Assembly (NCBI RefSeq): GCF_020639365.1
Contig: NZ_JAINUL010000001.1
Span: 4,487,354 to 4,551,353, forward strand
Direction of reading: 5' to 3'
Length of the DNA stretch: 64,000 bases
Source of the DNA: Streptomyces flavotricini
GTDB taxonomy: Bacteria > Actinomycetota > Actinomycetes > Streptomycetales > Streptomycetaceae
Positions 1 through 7,942 of this stretch are shown piece by piece. Within the stretch, counting starts at the first letter, position 1. Every line of letters begins with the position of its first letter. The position numbers and the translations under genes are program-made. The notes under the pieces were generated by a model. That model did no database searches and was not told the DNA's origin. It worked only from the letters and a program-made list of their open reading frames with translations.

Positions 1-576
1 GATGCCGAGGTCCTTGGCCAGCTTGCGCACCGGCGGCTTCGCCAGCGGGCGCTCCCCGACGGCGTGGCCGGTGCCGTTGCCGTTCAGCGCGGCGGCCGGA
101 GCCGCCTCCGGCTGGGCCGGTACGGCCGGCGGCGCCACCGGGGCGCTGCCGTTCTGCGCGGCCGGCGCGGCCTTGCGCGGGCGGCGCTTCGTCGAGGCCT
201 GGGAGACCCCGTAGCCGACCAGGACGGGCTGGCGGGCGGCCGCGGCCGGCTCCTCGGCGGCCTCGGCCGCGGCAGGAGCCTCGACTGCGGCGGGGGCGGC
301 CGCGGCCGGAGCGGCCGCAGCGGGAGCCTCCGCCGCACCCGTCTGCACCGAGATGATCACCTGGCCGACGTCGACCGTGGTGCCCTCCTCGAAGAGGAGC
401 GCGTGCACGGTGCCGTCGAACGGGATCGGCAGCTCCACGGCCGCCTTCGCCGTCTCGACCTCGCAGACGACCTGGCCGTCGGTGACGGTGTCACCCGGCT
501 GGACGTACCACTTGAGGATCTCGGCCTCGGTCAGGCCCTCGCCCACGTCGGGCATCTTGAATTCGCGGATCGTCAC
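1..576 (-). CDS. bkdC: Dihydrolipoamide acyltransferase (E2) of branched-chain 2-oxoacid dehydrogenase, 3' part outside window
   Basis: This is the E2 core of a 2-oxoacid dehydrogenase complex, which passes the acyl group from E1 via lipoyl-lysine to CoA. The first 192 codons are visible. A lipoyl domain covers residues 5-80, with the modified lysine in VETAKAAVE (about K44). An Ala/Pro-rich linker follows, then the start of the E1/E3 (peripheral-subunit) binding domain, PVRKLAKDLGI, where the window cuts it. The GTG start at 576 sits 13 bases after the bkdB stop with a GGAGAG ribosome site. It is the last gene of bkdA-bkdB-bkdC. The branched-chain assignment rests on the paired E1 alpha/beta genes, since pyruvate dehydrogenase in Streptomyces uses a single-chain E1. 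Confidence 0.9.
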   Translation of the reverse strand, partial: MTIREFKMPDVGEGLTEAEILKWYVQPGDTVTDGQVVCEVETAKAAVELPIPFDGTVHALLFEEGTTVDVGQVIISVQTGAAEAPAAAAPAAAAPAAVEAPAAAEAAEEPAAAARQPVLVGYGVSQASTKRRPRKAAPAAQNGSAPVAPPAVPAQPEAAPAAALNGNGTGHAVGERPLAKPPVRKLAKDLGI

Positions 577-589
577 GGGAACGCTCTCC

Positions 590-1570
590 TCAGTACGCAA
601 GCGAGCGGTCGACGGCGTCGAGCACCCTGTCCAGGCCCGGCAGGTACTCGTCCTCCAGGCGGGCCGGCGGGTACGGGGCGTGGAAGCCGCCCACGCGCAG
701 TACCGGCGCCTCCAGGTGGTAGAAGCACCTCTCCGTGATGCGGGCGGCGATCTCCGCGCCCGTGCCCAGGAAGACCGGGGCCTCGTGGACGACCACGAGC
801 CGGCGGGTCTTCTCCACCGAGACCTGCAGCCCGTCGAAGTCGATCGGGGACATCGAGCGCAGGTCCACGACCTCCACCGACTTGCCCTCCTCGGCCGCCG
901 CGGCCGCCGCCTCCAGGCAGACCTTCACCATCGGGCCGTAGGCCGCCAGGGTGATGTCGGAGCCCTCGCGGGCCACGCGCGCCTTGTGCAGCTCGCCGGG
1001 GATGGCGTCGGTGTCGACCTCGCCCTTGTCCCAGTAGCGCCGCTTCGGCTCGAAGAAGATCACCGGGTCGTCGCTGAGGATCGCCTGCTGGAGCATCCAG
1101 TACGCGTCGCTCGCGTTCGAGGGCGAGACCACCTTCAGGCCCGGGACGTGCGCGAACAGCGCCTCGGGGGACTCCGAGTGGTGCTCCACCGCGCCGATGC
1201 CGCCGGCGTACGGGATGCGTACGACGACCGGCATCTTGACCTTGCCCAGCGCCCGAGCGTGCATCTTCGCGAGCTGCGTGACGATCTGGTCGTACGCGGG
1301 GAACACGAAGCCGTCGAACTGGATCTCCACCACGGGCCGGTAGCCGCGCAGCGCCAGGCCGATCGCCGTGCCGACGATGCCGGACTCGGCGAGCGGGGTG
1401 TCGATGACCCGCTCCTCGCCGAAGTCCTTCTGCAGGCCGTCGGTGATGCGGAAGACACCACCCAGCTTGCCGACGTCCTCGCCCATGATCAGGACCTTCG
1501 GGTCCTGCTCCAGTGCCTTGCGCAGGGACTCGTTGAGCGCCTTCGCGATCGACATCTTCTCGACAGCCAT
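590..1570 (-). CDS. bkdB: Branched-chain 2-oxoacid dehydrogenase E1 beta subunit
   Basis: The 326-residue transketolase-like E1 beta subunit forms an alpha2beta2 heterotetramer with the upstream E1 alpha. Together they decarboxylate 2-oxo acids derived from Val, Leu and Ile. Recognisable family blocks are VLIMGEDVGKLGGVFRITDGL near the N-terminus, DTPLAESGIVG, and the C-terminal transketolase domain with VVVHEAPVFLG. The ATG at 1570 overlaps the E1 alpha stop by one base (TGATG), so the two are translationally coupled. A longer open frame upstream of this ATG lies inside bkdA and is not used. The product resembles the second E1 beta at 19382-20380, so the window holds two paralogous complexes. 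Confidence 0.93.
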   Translation of the reverse strand: MAVEKMSIAKALNESLRKALEQDPKVLIMGEDVGKLGGVFRITDGLQKDFGEERVIDTPLAESGIVGTAIGLALRGYRPVVEIQFDGFVFPAYDQIVTQLAKMHARALGKVKMPVVVRIPYAGGIGAVEHHSESPEALFAHVPGLKVVSPSNASDAYWMLQQAILSDDPVIFFEPKRRYWDKGEVDTDAIPGELHKARVAREGSDITLAAYGPMVKVCLEAAAAAAEEGKSVEVVDLRSMSPIDFDGLQVSVEKTRRLVVVHEAPVFLGTGAEIAARITERCFYHLEAPVLRVGGFHAPYPPARLEDEYLPGLDRVLDAVDRSLAY

Positions 1571-2784
1571 CAGTGACCCTCCTCGAAGGACGCGAGGTAG
1601 GCGGCGAACTGGGCGCGCTCCTCGTCGACGAGCGCGTGCCCGTCCGCGTAGACGTTCTCGAAGATCGCCATGGTGTCCGGGTCGGGCATGGCGCGCACGA
1701 CCTCGCGCACCCGCTTGCCCAGCGCCTCGCTCTCGGCCTCCAGCGACTCGAAGAAGGCCTCGTCGGCACCGCCGCTGGCCAGCAGGTACGTCTTCAGGCG
1801 CAGGATCGGGTCCTTCGCCTCCCAGGCCTGCGTCTCCTCGTCCCGCCGGTACTTGGTCGGGTCGTCGGAGGTGGTGTGCGCGCCCATGCGGTACGTGAAC
1901 GCCTCGACCAGGGTCGGGCCCTCGCCCGCGCGGGCCCGCGCCAGCGCCCAGCGGGTGACCGCGAGGCAGGCCAGGACGTCGTTGCCGTCCACGCGGACGC
2001 CCGGGAAGCCGAAGCCCTGGGCGCGCTGGTACAGCGGCACGCGCATCTGGCGCTCGGTCGGCTCGGAGATCGCCCACTGGTTGTTCTGGCAGAAGAACAC
2101 CACGGGGGAGTTGTAGACGGCCGAGAAGGTGAACGCCTCGGCCACGTCGCCCTGGCTGGACGCGCCGTCGCCGAAGTAGGCGATGACCGCGGAGTCCGCG
2201 CCGTCCTTGGCCACGCCCATCGCGTAACCGGTCGCGTGCAGCGTCTGCGAGCCGATGACGATCGTGTACAGGTGGAAGTTGTTCGTGTTCGGGTCCCAGC
2301 CGCCGTGGTTAACGCCCCGGAACATGCCGAGCAGGTTCGTCGGGTCGACGCCGCGGCACCAGGCCACGCCGTGCTCGCGGTACGTCGGGAAGACGTAGTC
2401 GTCGTCGCGCAGCGCGCGGCCGGAGCCGATCTGGGCGGCCTCCTGCCCGAGCAGCGAGGCCCACAGGCCCAGCTCGCCCTGGCGCTGGAGGGCGGTCGCC
2501 TCGCCGTCGAAACGGCGGGTCAGGACCATGTCGCGGTAGAGCCCGCGCAGGTCCTCGGTGGTGATGTCCTCGACGAAGGAGAGGAACTCCGCGGCGTCGG
2601 GATTGTCCGCTGCGCTGACCCGTTCCCCTTCGGGCGTCAGCAGCTGTACGAGCTGGGGCTCGGCGTTCTGCGCGGTGGCGGCAGCCTTGGCAGCGGGGGC
2701 CTTGGCGGCGCTCGCCGCGCCTGCCGCCCGCTTGGTGCCGCCGCTGCGTCGCGGCTTGCGCGCGGCAGTGCTCTCCACGGTCAC
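1570..2784 (-). CDS. bkdA: Branched-chain 2-oxoacid dehydrogenase E1 alpha subunit
   Basis: The 404-residue thiamine-diphosphate subunit carries the ThDP/Mg motif GDGASSQGD, followed about 30 residues later by the conserved QNNQWAIS. An Ala/Lys-rich N-terminal extension (residues 1-45) precedes the catalytic part, which is typical of actinobacterial versions. The start is the GTG at 2784, with GGAGGAG nine bases upstream. An earlier in-frame start at 2925 lacks a ribosome site and would add low-complexity sequence. It is the first gene of the operon bkdA-bkdB-bkdC, divergent from the DosR-like regulator at 3093. Family knowledge: such complexes supply isobutyryl-, isovaleryl- and 2-methylbutyryl-CoA starters for branched fatty acids and polyketides. 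Confidence 0.93.
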   Translation of the reverse strand: MTVESTAARKPRRSGGTKRAAGAASAAKAPAAKAAATAQNAEPQLVQLLTPEGERVSAADNPDAAEFLSFVEDITTEDLRGLYRDMVLTRRFDGEATALQRQGELGLWASLLGQEAAQIGSGRALRDDDYVFPTYREHGVAWCRGVDPTNLLGMFRGVNHGGWDPNTNNFHLYTIVIGSQTLHATGYAMGVAKDGADSAVIAYFGDGASSQGDVAEAFTFSAVYNSPVVFFCQNNQWAISEPTERQMRVPLYQRAQGFGFPGVRVDGNDVLACLAVTRWALARARAGEGPTLVEAFTYRMGAHTTSDDPTKYRRDEETQAWEAKDPILRLKTYLLASGGADEAFFESLEAESEALGKRVREVVRAMPDPDTMAIFENVYADGHALVDEERAQFAAYLASFEEGH

Positions 2785-3092
2785 GTGTTGCTCCTCCGTC
2801 GGTCCGGCTCCCGGGTTCTCCGGGGTCCAGTGCGGCTCACCCGGATCTGTACCAGCACACAAGGGTGGGTGCGCGTCATGTACGGATTCGGGCGTGACAG
2901 GTGCCCCGGCAAGTGCCCTGCGCAATGCACGTTACCCAGTGCGCCGCATAACTGCGAAACCCCACTTGACCTGCGTTTTTGCTTGGATTTCCAAGTAAAT
3001 CGGCAGGGCGGGGAACAACCACTGGTCACAGCCTTGCAGGGGGCCGGAACAACGGCACGTTATCCCGGGTAACGACGGCAGGGAAGGGGTGA
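2785..3092. promoter_or_regulatory. Divergent promoter region between bkdA and the DosR-like regulator
   Basis: This 308-bp stretch holds no convincing gene. The part at 2935-3000 is noticeably AT-richer than its surroundings and must hold the bkdA promoter. It contains a perfect inverted repeat CTTGG-ATTT-CCAAG at 2982-2995. Nearer the regulator start lies a second dyad, CGTTA...TAACG, around CCCGGG at 3058-3074, about 20 bases before the GTG, where a repressor or autoregulator could bind. Which protein binds either site is not known from the sequence. Confidence 0.45.
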
Positions 3093-3773
3093 GTGTGTGA
3101 AACTGAGTTCGTGCGCGAAGACGGAAAAATCAAGGTATTCCTCCTGGACGACCACGAAGTGGTACGTCGGGGTGTCCATGAGCTCCTTTCGGTCGAAGAC
3201 GACATCGAGATCGTCGGCGAGGCCGGCACCGCCGCGGACGCCCTGGTGCGCATCCCCGCCACCCGTCCCGACGTGGCCGTGCTCGACGTGCGCCTCCCGG
3301 ACGGCAGCGGTGTGGAGGTCTGCCGCGAGGTCCGTTCCCACGACGAGGACATCAAGTGCCTGATGCTGACCTCGTTCGCCGACGACGAGGCCCTCTTCGA
3401 CGCGATCATGGCCGGGGCCTCGGGCTACGTGCTCAAGGCGATCCGCGGCAATGAGCTGCTCAGCGCCGTACGGGACGTTGCGGCCGGCAAGTCGCTGCTC
3501 GACCCCGTCGCCACGGCGCGGGTGCTGGAGCGGCTGCGCGACGGCAAGAACGGCAAGGGCGACGACCGCCTGTCCAACCTCACCGAGCAGGAGCGCAAGA
3601 TCCTCGACCTGATCGGCGAGGGCCTGACCAACCGCGTCATCGGCGAGCGGCTGCACCTGGCCGAGAAGACCATCAAGAACTACGTCTCCAGCCTGCTGTC
3701 CAAGCTGGGCATGGAGCGCCGCTCCCAGGCCGCGGCGTACGTGGCCCGGCTGCAGGCCGAGAAGCGCGCCTGA
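3093..3773 (+). CDS. DosR/DevR-like response regulator (NarL family)
   Basis: The 226-residue response regulator has a receiver domain at residues 13-130 (acidic pair D19-D20, phosphoacceptor D65 in DVAVLDVRLPDG) and a LuxR-type HTH at about 155-220. Many blocks are close to M. tuberculosis DosR as I remember it: DDHEVVRRG, RPDVAVLDVRLPDG, AGASGYV, LAEKT-KNYVS and KLGMERR. The GTG at 3093 follows GGGAAGGGG. A second GTG at 3111 is possible and would remove six residues. No sensor kinase is adjacent, so it is an orphan here. A DosR-type box lies just after the gene, in front of the PPOX gene. Hypoxia or redox control is an inference from the family. Confidence 0.88.
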   Translation: MCETEFVREDGKIKVFLLDDHEVVRRGVHELLSVEDDIEIVGEAGTAADALVRIPATRPDVAVLDVRLPDGSGVEVCREVRSHDEDIKCLMLTSFADDEALFDAIMAGASGYVLKAIRGNELLSAVRDVAAGKSLLDPVATARVLERLRDGKNGKGDDRLSNLTEQERKILDLIGEGLTNRVIGERLHLAEKTIKNYVSSLLSKLGMERRSQAAAYVARLQAEKRA

Positions 3774-3813
3774 CCGACGCCGCACCCGATCGAGCGCTCG
3801 GGCCGTTTCACTC

Positions 3814-3827
3814 GGGACCAACGTCCC
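3814..3827. promoter_or_regulatory. DosR-type operator box
   Basis: GGGACCAACGTCCC is a perfect inverted repeat (GGGAC-4-GTCCC). It matches the core of the mycobacterial DosR box consensus (TTSGGGACTWWAGTCCCSAA, from memory) at about 16 of 20 positions when flanks are included. It lies about 58 bases before the ATG of the PPOX gene and just after a DosR-like regulator gene. A second hairpin, CCCCGATCATCGGGG, overlaps it at 3825-3839 and could end the regulator transcript. Confidence 0.55.
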
Positions 3828-3884
3828 CGATCATCGGGGCGGCTTCCTCTTTTCGGCGGAGCGTCCGTACCGGACAGTAGACGC

Positions 3885-4301
3885 ATGTCTCCGGAGGAAC
3901 TCCACGCCATCGAACTGCTGCGCCGGGTACCGTACGGCAGGGTGGCCACCAGCATGCGCGCGCTGCCCTTCCTCGCCCTCGCCCGCCACATCGTGGTGGA
4001 CGGCAACGTCGTGCTGAGAATGCACGCGGGCTTCGGCTACCACCAGGCCTGCAACGGCAGCGTGGTGGCCTACGGCGCCGACAACTTCAATTCCGCCGAC
4101 CCCCGCCTGTGGTCCGTGCAGTTCACCGGAACGGCCCAGGTCGTCGAGCCGACCACCCGGGAACTGGAACTGTTCGGACCGGTTCCGCATTTCGTGGACG
4201 GCGCGGTCTTCGACCCCGTCCACATGCGCATCGAGCCCCAGTTCGTGACCGTGCACTCCTTGTCCGGAAATCCGGACAGGGAGTACCAGCACGCCCTCTG
4301 A
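3885..4301 (+). CDS. Pyridoxamine 5'-phosphate oxidase-fold (PPOX/split-barrel) flavin-binding protein
   Basis: The 138-residue protein belongs to the small PPOX-fold group: an N-terminal ELLRRVPYGRVATSMRALPFLALARHIV strand pair, then a central beta barrel with VLRMHAGFGYH and VVAYGADNF. These proteins usually bind FMN, F420 or haem, and the ligand here is unknown. It has no signal peptide and is predicted to be cytoplasmic. A DosR-type box in its promoter suggests hypoxia or redox control, as for PPOX genes in actinobacterial DosR regulons. The short intergenic gap to the convergent kinase gene (14 bases) leaves no room for another gene. Confidence 0.8.
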   Translation: MSPEELHAIELLRRVPYGRVATSMRALPFLALARHIVVDGNVVLRMHAGFGYHQACNGSVVAYGADNFNSADPRLWSVQFTGTAQVVEPTTRELELFGPVPHFVDGAVFDPVHMRIEPQFVTVHSLSGNPDREYQHAL

Positions 4302-4315
4302 GCTGCGAATTCCCC

Positions 4316-5902
4316 TTACTGGTCTTCCAACGGGTTATTCGGCGGGTCCACTGGCGGGGACACGCTCTTCGACGGCGACGCGGACTTCGACGGGGACTTC
4401 GACGGACTGCTCGACGCCGAAGCCGACGGGCTGGTCGAAGGCGACGTGGACGGCGTGGCGCTCTGACTGAACTTGCTGCGGCTCGGCGACGGCACGTGCT
4501 CCTCCGACTGACGCGTCGAGGGCGTCTCCTGCGAGGGGGTCACCTGCTGGTCGGACGGGGTGCTCTGCTGGCCGCTCGAAGAACTCTGGACGGCCGGCGG
4601 AGTGCTGTCGTCATTGTTCTTGCCCGACACCGAGTTGACGGCGTACGCCACGCCGCCCGCGATCGCGATGATGGCCAGCACCGCGAACAGCCACAGCTTC
4701 CAGCGGCTGCCGCCGCGGTCGTCGTAGCCCTCGTACCCGTCGCGGCCGCCCTGCCCGCCGCCGTGGCCGTGGTTGTCGTAACCGCCCCCGCCGGGGAAGG
4801 CGGAGCCGTCGTCCGGGTTCAGCGGGGGCACCATCGCCTGCTGGAACTGCGAGGTCGTGGCGTGCGCCCCGTACGGCTGCTGGCCGCCGGTCTGGCCCAT
4901 CGGCATCGCCGTGGTCTGCGCCGCCCCGCCGCGTCCGTGCGGCAGGGCCATGGTGACCGGACCGGTGTTCCAGGTGCCGGTGTTCGCGCCCTGGTCGTGC
5001 AGCATCTGGAGCGCGTACTGGACCAGCCCGCGCATCTCCTCGGCGCTCTGGAACCGGTCGTCCGGGTCCTTGGCGAGGGAGCGCATGACGAGCCCGTCGA
5101 GCTCCTGCGGGATGTGCTGGCCCTCCGGCAGCTGCGAGGGCGGAACGGGCGCGTCCTGCACGTGCTGGTAGACCACCGACAGCGGGGTCTCACCGGTGAA
5201 CGGGGGCCGCAGCGCGAGCAGTTCGTACAGCAGGCAGCCGGTCGCGTACAGGTCGGAGCGGTGGTCCACCGCCTTGCCGAGCGCCTGCTCGGGCGACAGG
5301 TACTGCGGGGTGCCCATGACCATGCCGGTCTGGGTCATGGTGGACTGGGCGCCGTGCAGGGCGCGCGCGATGCCGAAGTCCATGACCTTGACCGCGCCGG
5401 TCTCGGTGATGATGACGTTGGCGGGCTTGATGTCACGGTGCACGATGCCGTGCTGGTGCGAGTACGCGAGCGCTTCGAGCACGCCCGAGGTGATGATGAG
5501 CGCCTGCTCCGGGCCCGGGGCCTCGGCGCTGATCAGCAGATCGCGGATGGTGCGGCCCTCGACCAGCTCCATCACGATGTACGGGACGGTGTTGGGGCCG
5601 ACCTTGTCCTCGCCGGAGTCGTACACGGCGACGACGGCGTGGTGGTTGAGACCGGCGACCGACTGCGCCTCACGCGTGAAGCGGGCCTTGGAGACCGGGT
5701 CCTCCGCGAGGTCGGCGCGCAGCAGCTTCACGGCGACGGTCCGGCCCAGCCGGACGTCCTCGGCGGCGAACACCTCCGCCATGCCGCCGCGGCCCAGGCG
5801 GTGGGTGAGCCGGTAGCGGCCGTCGCCGACCAGGCCGCCGGCGCCCCAATGCTCAGGACCATCGGCCATCCCGGCGCCGTTTCCCTCGGGTTCGGGTGCC
5901 AT
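4316..5902 (-). CDS. Membrane Ser/Thr protein kinase with Ser/Thr/Pro-rich outer tail
   Basis: The 528-residue eukaryotic-type kinase is of the PknB class. The kinase domain covers residues 30-290: glycine loop LGRGGMAEVF, lysine in VAVKLL, catalytic VHRDIKPANV, DFG in VMDFGIARA and SPEQA. A Gly/Gln-rich juxtamembrane linker leads to one membrane span near 400-422 (LWLFAVLAIIAIAGGVAYAV). About 105 outer residues follow, dominated by Ser, Pro and Thr with SPSKS-type repeats and no PASTA domain, so it is probably wall-spanning or glycosylated. The ATG at 5902 was chosen over the longer frame, which would read into the divergent promoter. It is head-to-head with another kinase at 6132, suggesting a paired regulatory unit. 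Confidence 0.92.
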   Translation of the reverse strand: MAPEPEGNGAGMADGPEHWGAGGLVGDGRYRLTHRLGRGGMAEVFAAEDVRLGRTVAVKLLRADLAEDPVSKARFTREAQSVAGLNHHAVVAVYDSGEDKVGPNTVPYIVMELVEGRTIRDLLISAEAPGPEQALIITSGVLEALAYSHQHGIVHRDIKPANVIITETGAVKVMDFGIARALHGAQSTMTQTGMVMGTPQYLSPEQALGKAVDHRSDLYATGCLLYELLALRPPFTGETPLSVVYQHVQDAPVPPSQLPEGQHIPQELDGLVMRSLAKDPDDRFQSAEEMRGLVQYALQMLHDQGANTGTWNTGPVTMALPHGRGGAAQTTAMPMGQTGGQQPYGAHATTSQFQQAMVPPLNPDDGSAFPGGGGYDNHGHGGGQGGRDGYEGYDDRGGSRWKLWLFAVLAIIAIAGGVAYAVNSVSGKNNDDSTPPAVQSSSSGQQSTPSDQQVTPSQETPSTRQSEEHVPSPSRSKFSQSATPSTSPSTSPSASASSSPSKSPSKSASPSKSVSPPVDPPNNPLEDQ

Positions 5903-6044
5903 CAGTCCTCGCCGTCGTCTCTCTCGGCCGCCGCTCAGCGGTAGGTCCTTTTCGGGTGCTCCGATGAACGCTACAGCCTCGGAACAGGTCGCCGTTCGGA
6001 CAATGGCGCGCCGTGCCCCCGTGGTCACGGAACGGGCACCTGGC

Positions 6045-6072
6045 TTGACGTGTGCTTGCCCTCCGGCAGACT
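6045..6072 (+). promoter_or_regulatory. Possible sigma-70 type promoter for the kinase at 6132
   Basis: TTGACG (6045-6050) and CAGACT (6067-6072), separated by 16 bases, resemble a housekeeping -35/-10 pair. They sit about 60 bases before the ATG at 6132, inside the 229-bp divergent region between the two kinase genes. This is pattern matching only. Confidence 0.35.
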
Positions 6073-6131
6073 GGGCGCCACATGCGCTCAGCCAGAGGCG
6101 TTGGGACACATCCCGAGGGGAAGCAACAGTC

Positions 6132-7817
6132 ATGAGCCAGGACGGCACTCAGGGCCAGTACGCGGGCGGCTCTCTGGCCGGTGGCCGTTACCAGCTAAGG
6201 GACTTGCTGGGTGCGGGCGGCATGGCGTCCGTCTACCTGGCGTACGACTCGGCGCTCGACCGGCAGGTCGCCATCAAGACGCTGCACAGCGATCTCGGCC
6301 GGGAGCAGTCGTTCCGTGAGCGCTTCCGCCGTGAGGCGCAGGCTGTTGCGAAACTGTCGCACACGAACATCGTCTCGGTCTTCGACACGGGCGAAGGCGA
6401 AGTGACGTTCAGCGGCCCCGGGGCGGGCGACGCCGCGGTGATGCCGTACATCGTCATGGAGTACGTGGAGGGCCAGCCCCTCGGCTCGGTCCTGGAGGCG
6501 GACATCCGCCAGTACGGGGCGATGCCCGCCGACAAGGCGCTGAAGGTGACGGCCGACGTGCTGGCCGCGCTGGAGGTCAGCCACGAGATGGGCCTGGTCC
6601 ACCGCGACATCAAGCCCGGCAACGTGATGATGACCAAGCGCGGCCTGGTCAAGGTCATGGACTTCGGCATCGCCCGCGCCATGCAGTCGGGGGTCACCTC
6701 GATGACGCAGACCGGCATGGTCGTCGGCACCCCCCAGTACCTCTCGCCCGAGCAGGCGCTGGGGCGCGGGGTCGACGCCCGTTCCGACCTGTACTCGGTC
6801 GGCATCATGCTGTTCCAGCTGCTGACCGGCCGGATCCCGTTCGACGCTGACTCGCCGCTGGCCATCGCGTACGCGCACGTACAGGAGGAGCCGGTCGCTC
6901 CGTCCTCCATCAACCGCTCGGTCACCCCGGCGATGGACGCCCTGGTGGCGCGGGCCCTGAAGAAGAACCCGAACGAGCGCTTCCCCACGGCCGCCGCCAT
7001 GCGCGACGAGGTCGCGCGGGTGATGTCGGCCGGCCACGCCGGGGCCCCGGCCATCGTTCCGGGCGCGCACACGGGCTCGAGCGGCGCGGGCGTCGGCTCG
7101 GCCGTGTTCCCGCCGGTGGACTCCGGCTTCCAGGCGCCGCCGGCCCAGTCCGTGCAGCAGCCGTACGCACCCACCCCGACGCCGTCCCCGTACGCACCGC
7201 AGACCGCGGCGCCGACGGCGCAGCAGCACGGGCAGGGCGGGTACGCCTACCCGCCGCAGCAGCAGCCGGTCCCGCACCAGCAGCAGTACGCCCCGCACAC
7301 CCCTGCGCCGTTCACGATCTCCCCGGCGGGCTCCTCGACCGCCTCCGGCGGGGGCGGTGACAAGCGGAACATGCCGGTGGTCGTCGGCGCGATCGTGGTG
7401 GCGGTGCTGGCCATCGGCGGTCTGATCGCGGCGATCTCGATGAACGGCAACGGCGACAAGGACAAGGCCGACGGCACGGGCTCGTCGCCGGGGGCCTCCG
7501 CGGCCGCCTCGGGCTCGGCCAAGGGCGGCTTCAAGGGTCCGGACACCTCGCGCACGATCGACCCGGCCAAGTGCAAGGAGCCGGTGAAGTCCTACAACGA
7601 CGCCAACAAGTACTCGGCGCCGGACCTGACCTACAAGAACCTGCTCTCGGTCAAGGCGTGCATCCAGGCCTCCGGCGGCAAGTACAAGATCATCGAGAAG
7701 GACGAGGCCGTGTACGGCAAGGACACGGTGCTGGAGCAGAGCCCCCGCGCCGGAGAGAAGATCGACAAGGAAGGCACGGAGTACACGCTGACCGTGTCGA
7801 CCGGCAATCCGCAGTAG
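6132..7817 (+). CDS. Membrane Ser/Thr protein kinase with single PASTA-like outer domain
   Basis: The 561-residue kinase has its domain at about residues 18-285 (LGAGGMASVY, VAIKTL, VHRDIKPGNVMM, VMDFGIARA, SPEQA). A long Pro/Gln/Tyr-rich cytoplasmic linker (350-400) and one membrane span near 412-435 (VVVGAIVVAVLAIGGLIAAI) follow. The outer part of about 120 residues ends in one PASTA-like unit (GKYKIIEKDEAVYGKDTVLEQSPRAGEKIDKEGTEYTLTVS). A Cys pair (AKCKEP, SVKACIQ) may form a disulphide. The ATG at 6132 follows GAGGGGAAG. It differs from its divergent neighbour mainly in the ectodomain, which suggests the two sense different ligands. Confidence 0.92.
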   Translation: MSQDGTQGQYAGGSLAGGRYQLRDLLGAGGMASVYLAYDSALDRQVAIKTLHSDLGREQSFRERFRREAQAVAKLSHTNIVSVFDTGEGEVTFSGPGAGDAAVMPYIVMEYVEGQPLGSVLEADIRQYGAMPADKALKVTADVLAALEVSHEMGLVHRDIKPGNVMMTKRGLVKVMDFGIARAMQSGVTSMTQTGMVVGTPQYLSPEQALGRGVDARSDLYSVGIMLFQLLTGRIPFDADSPLAIAYAHVQEEPVAPSSINRSVTPAMDALVARALKKNPNERFPTAAAMRDEVARVMSAGHAGAPAIVPGAHTGSSGAGVGSAVFPPVDSGFQAPPAQSVQQPYAPTPTPSPYAPQTAAPTAQQHGQGGYAYPPQQQPVPHQQQYAPHTPAPFTISPAGSSTASGGGGDKRNMPVVVGAIVVAVLAIGGLIAAISMNGNGDKDKADGTGSSPGASAAASGSAKGGFKGPDTSRTIDPAKCKEPVKSYNDANKYSAPDLTYKNLLSVKACIQASGGKYKIIEKDEAVYGKDTVLEQSPRAGEKIDKEGTEYTLTVSTGNPQ

Positions 7818-7942
7818 TCCGGAGCGGTTGGTCCGTCCCGGCATCCCCGGTGACCCCGATGGGGCGCCCGGGATGCCTGTTTTGCCCCGATATGTGAACC
7901 TGAGCCCAACATCTCGGCTGCTCGGGACGGGAGGGGCTCCCC

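Noticed and set aside
1573..3072. A long open frame on the + strand opposite bkdA (499 codons)
   Set aside because: It is antisense to a clearly conserved enzyme. Its product is low-complexity Arg/Gly/Val-rich with no domain, as expected from GC-rich third-position bias.
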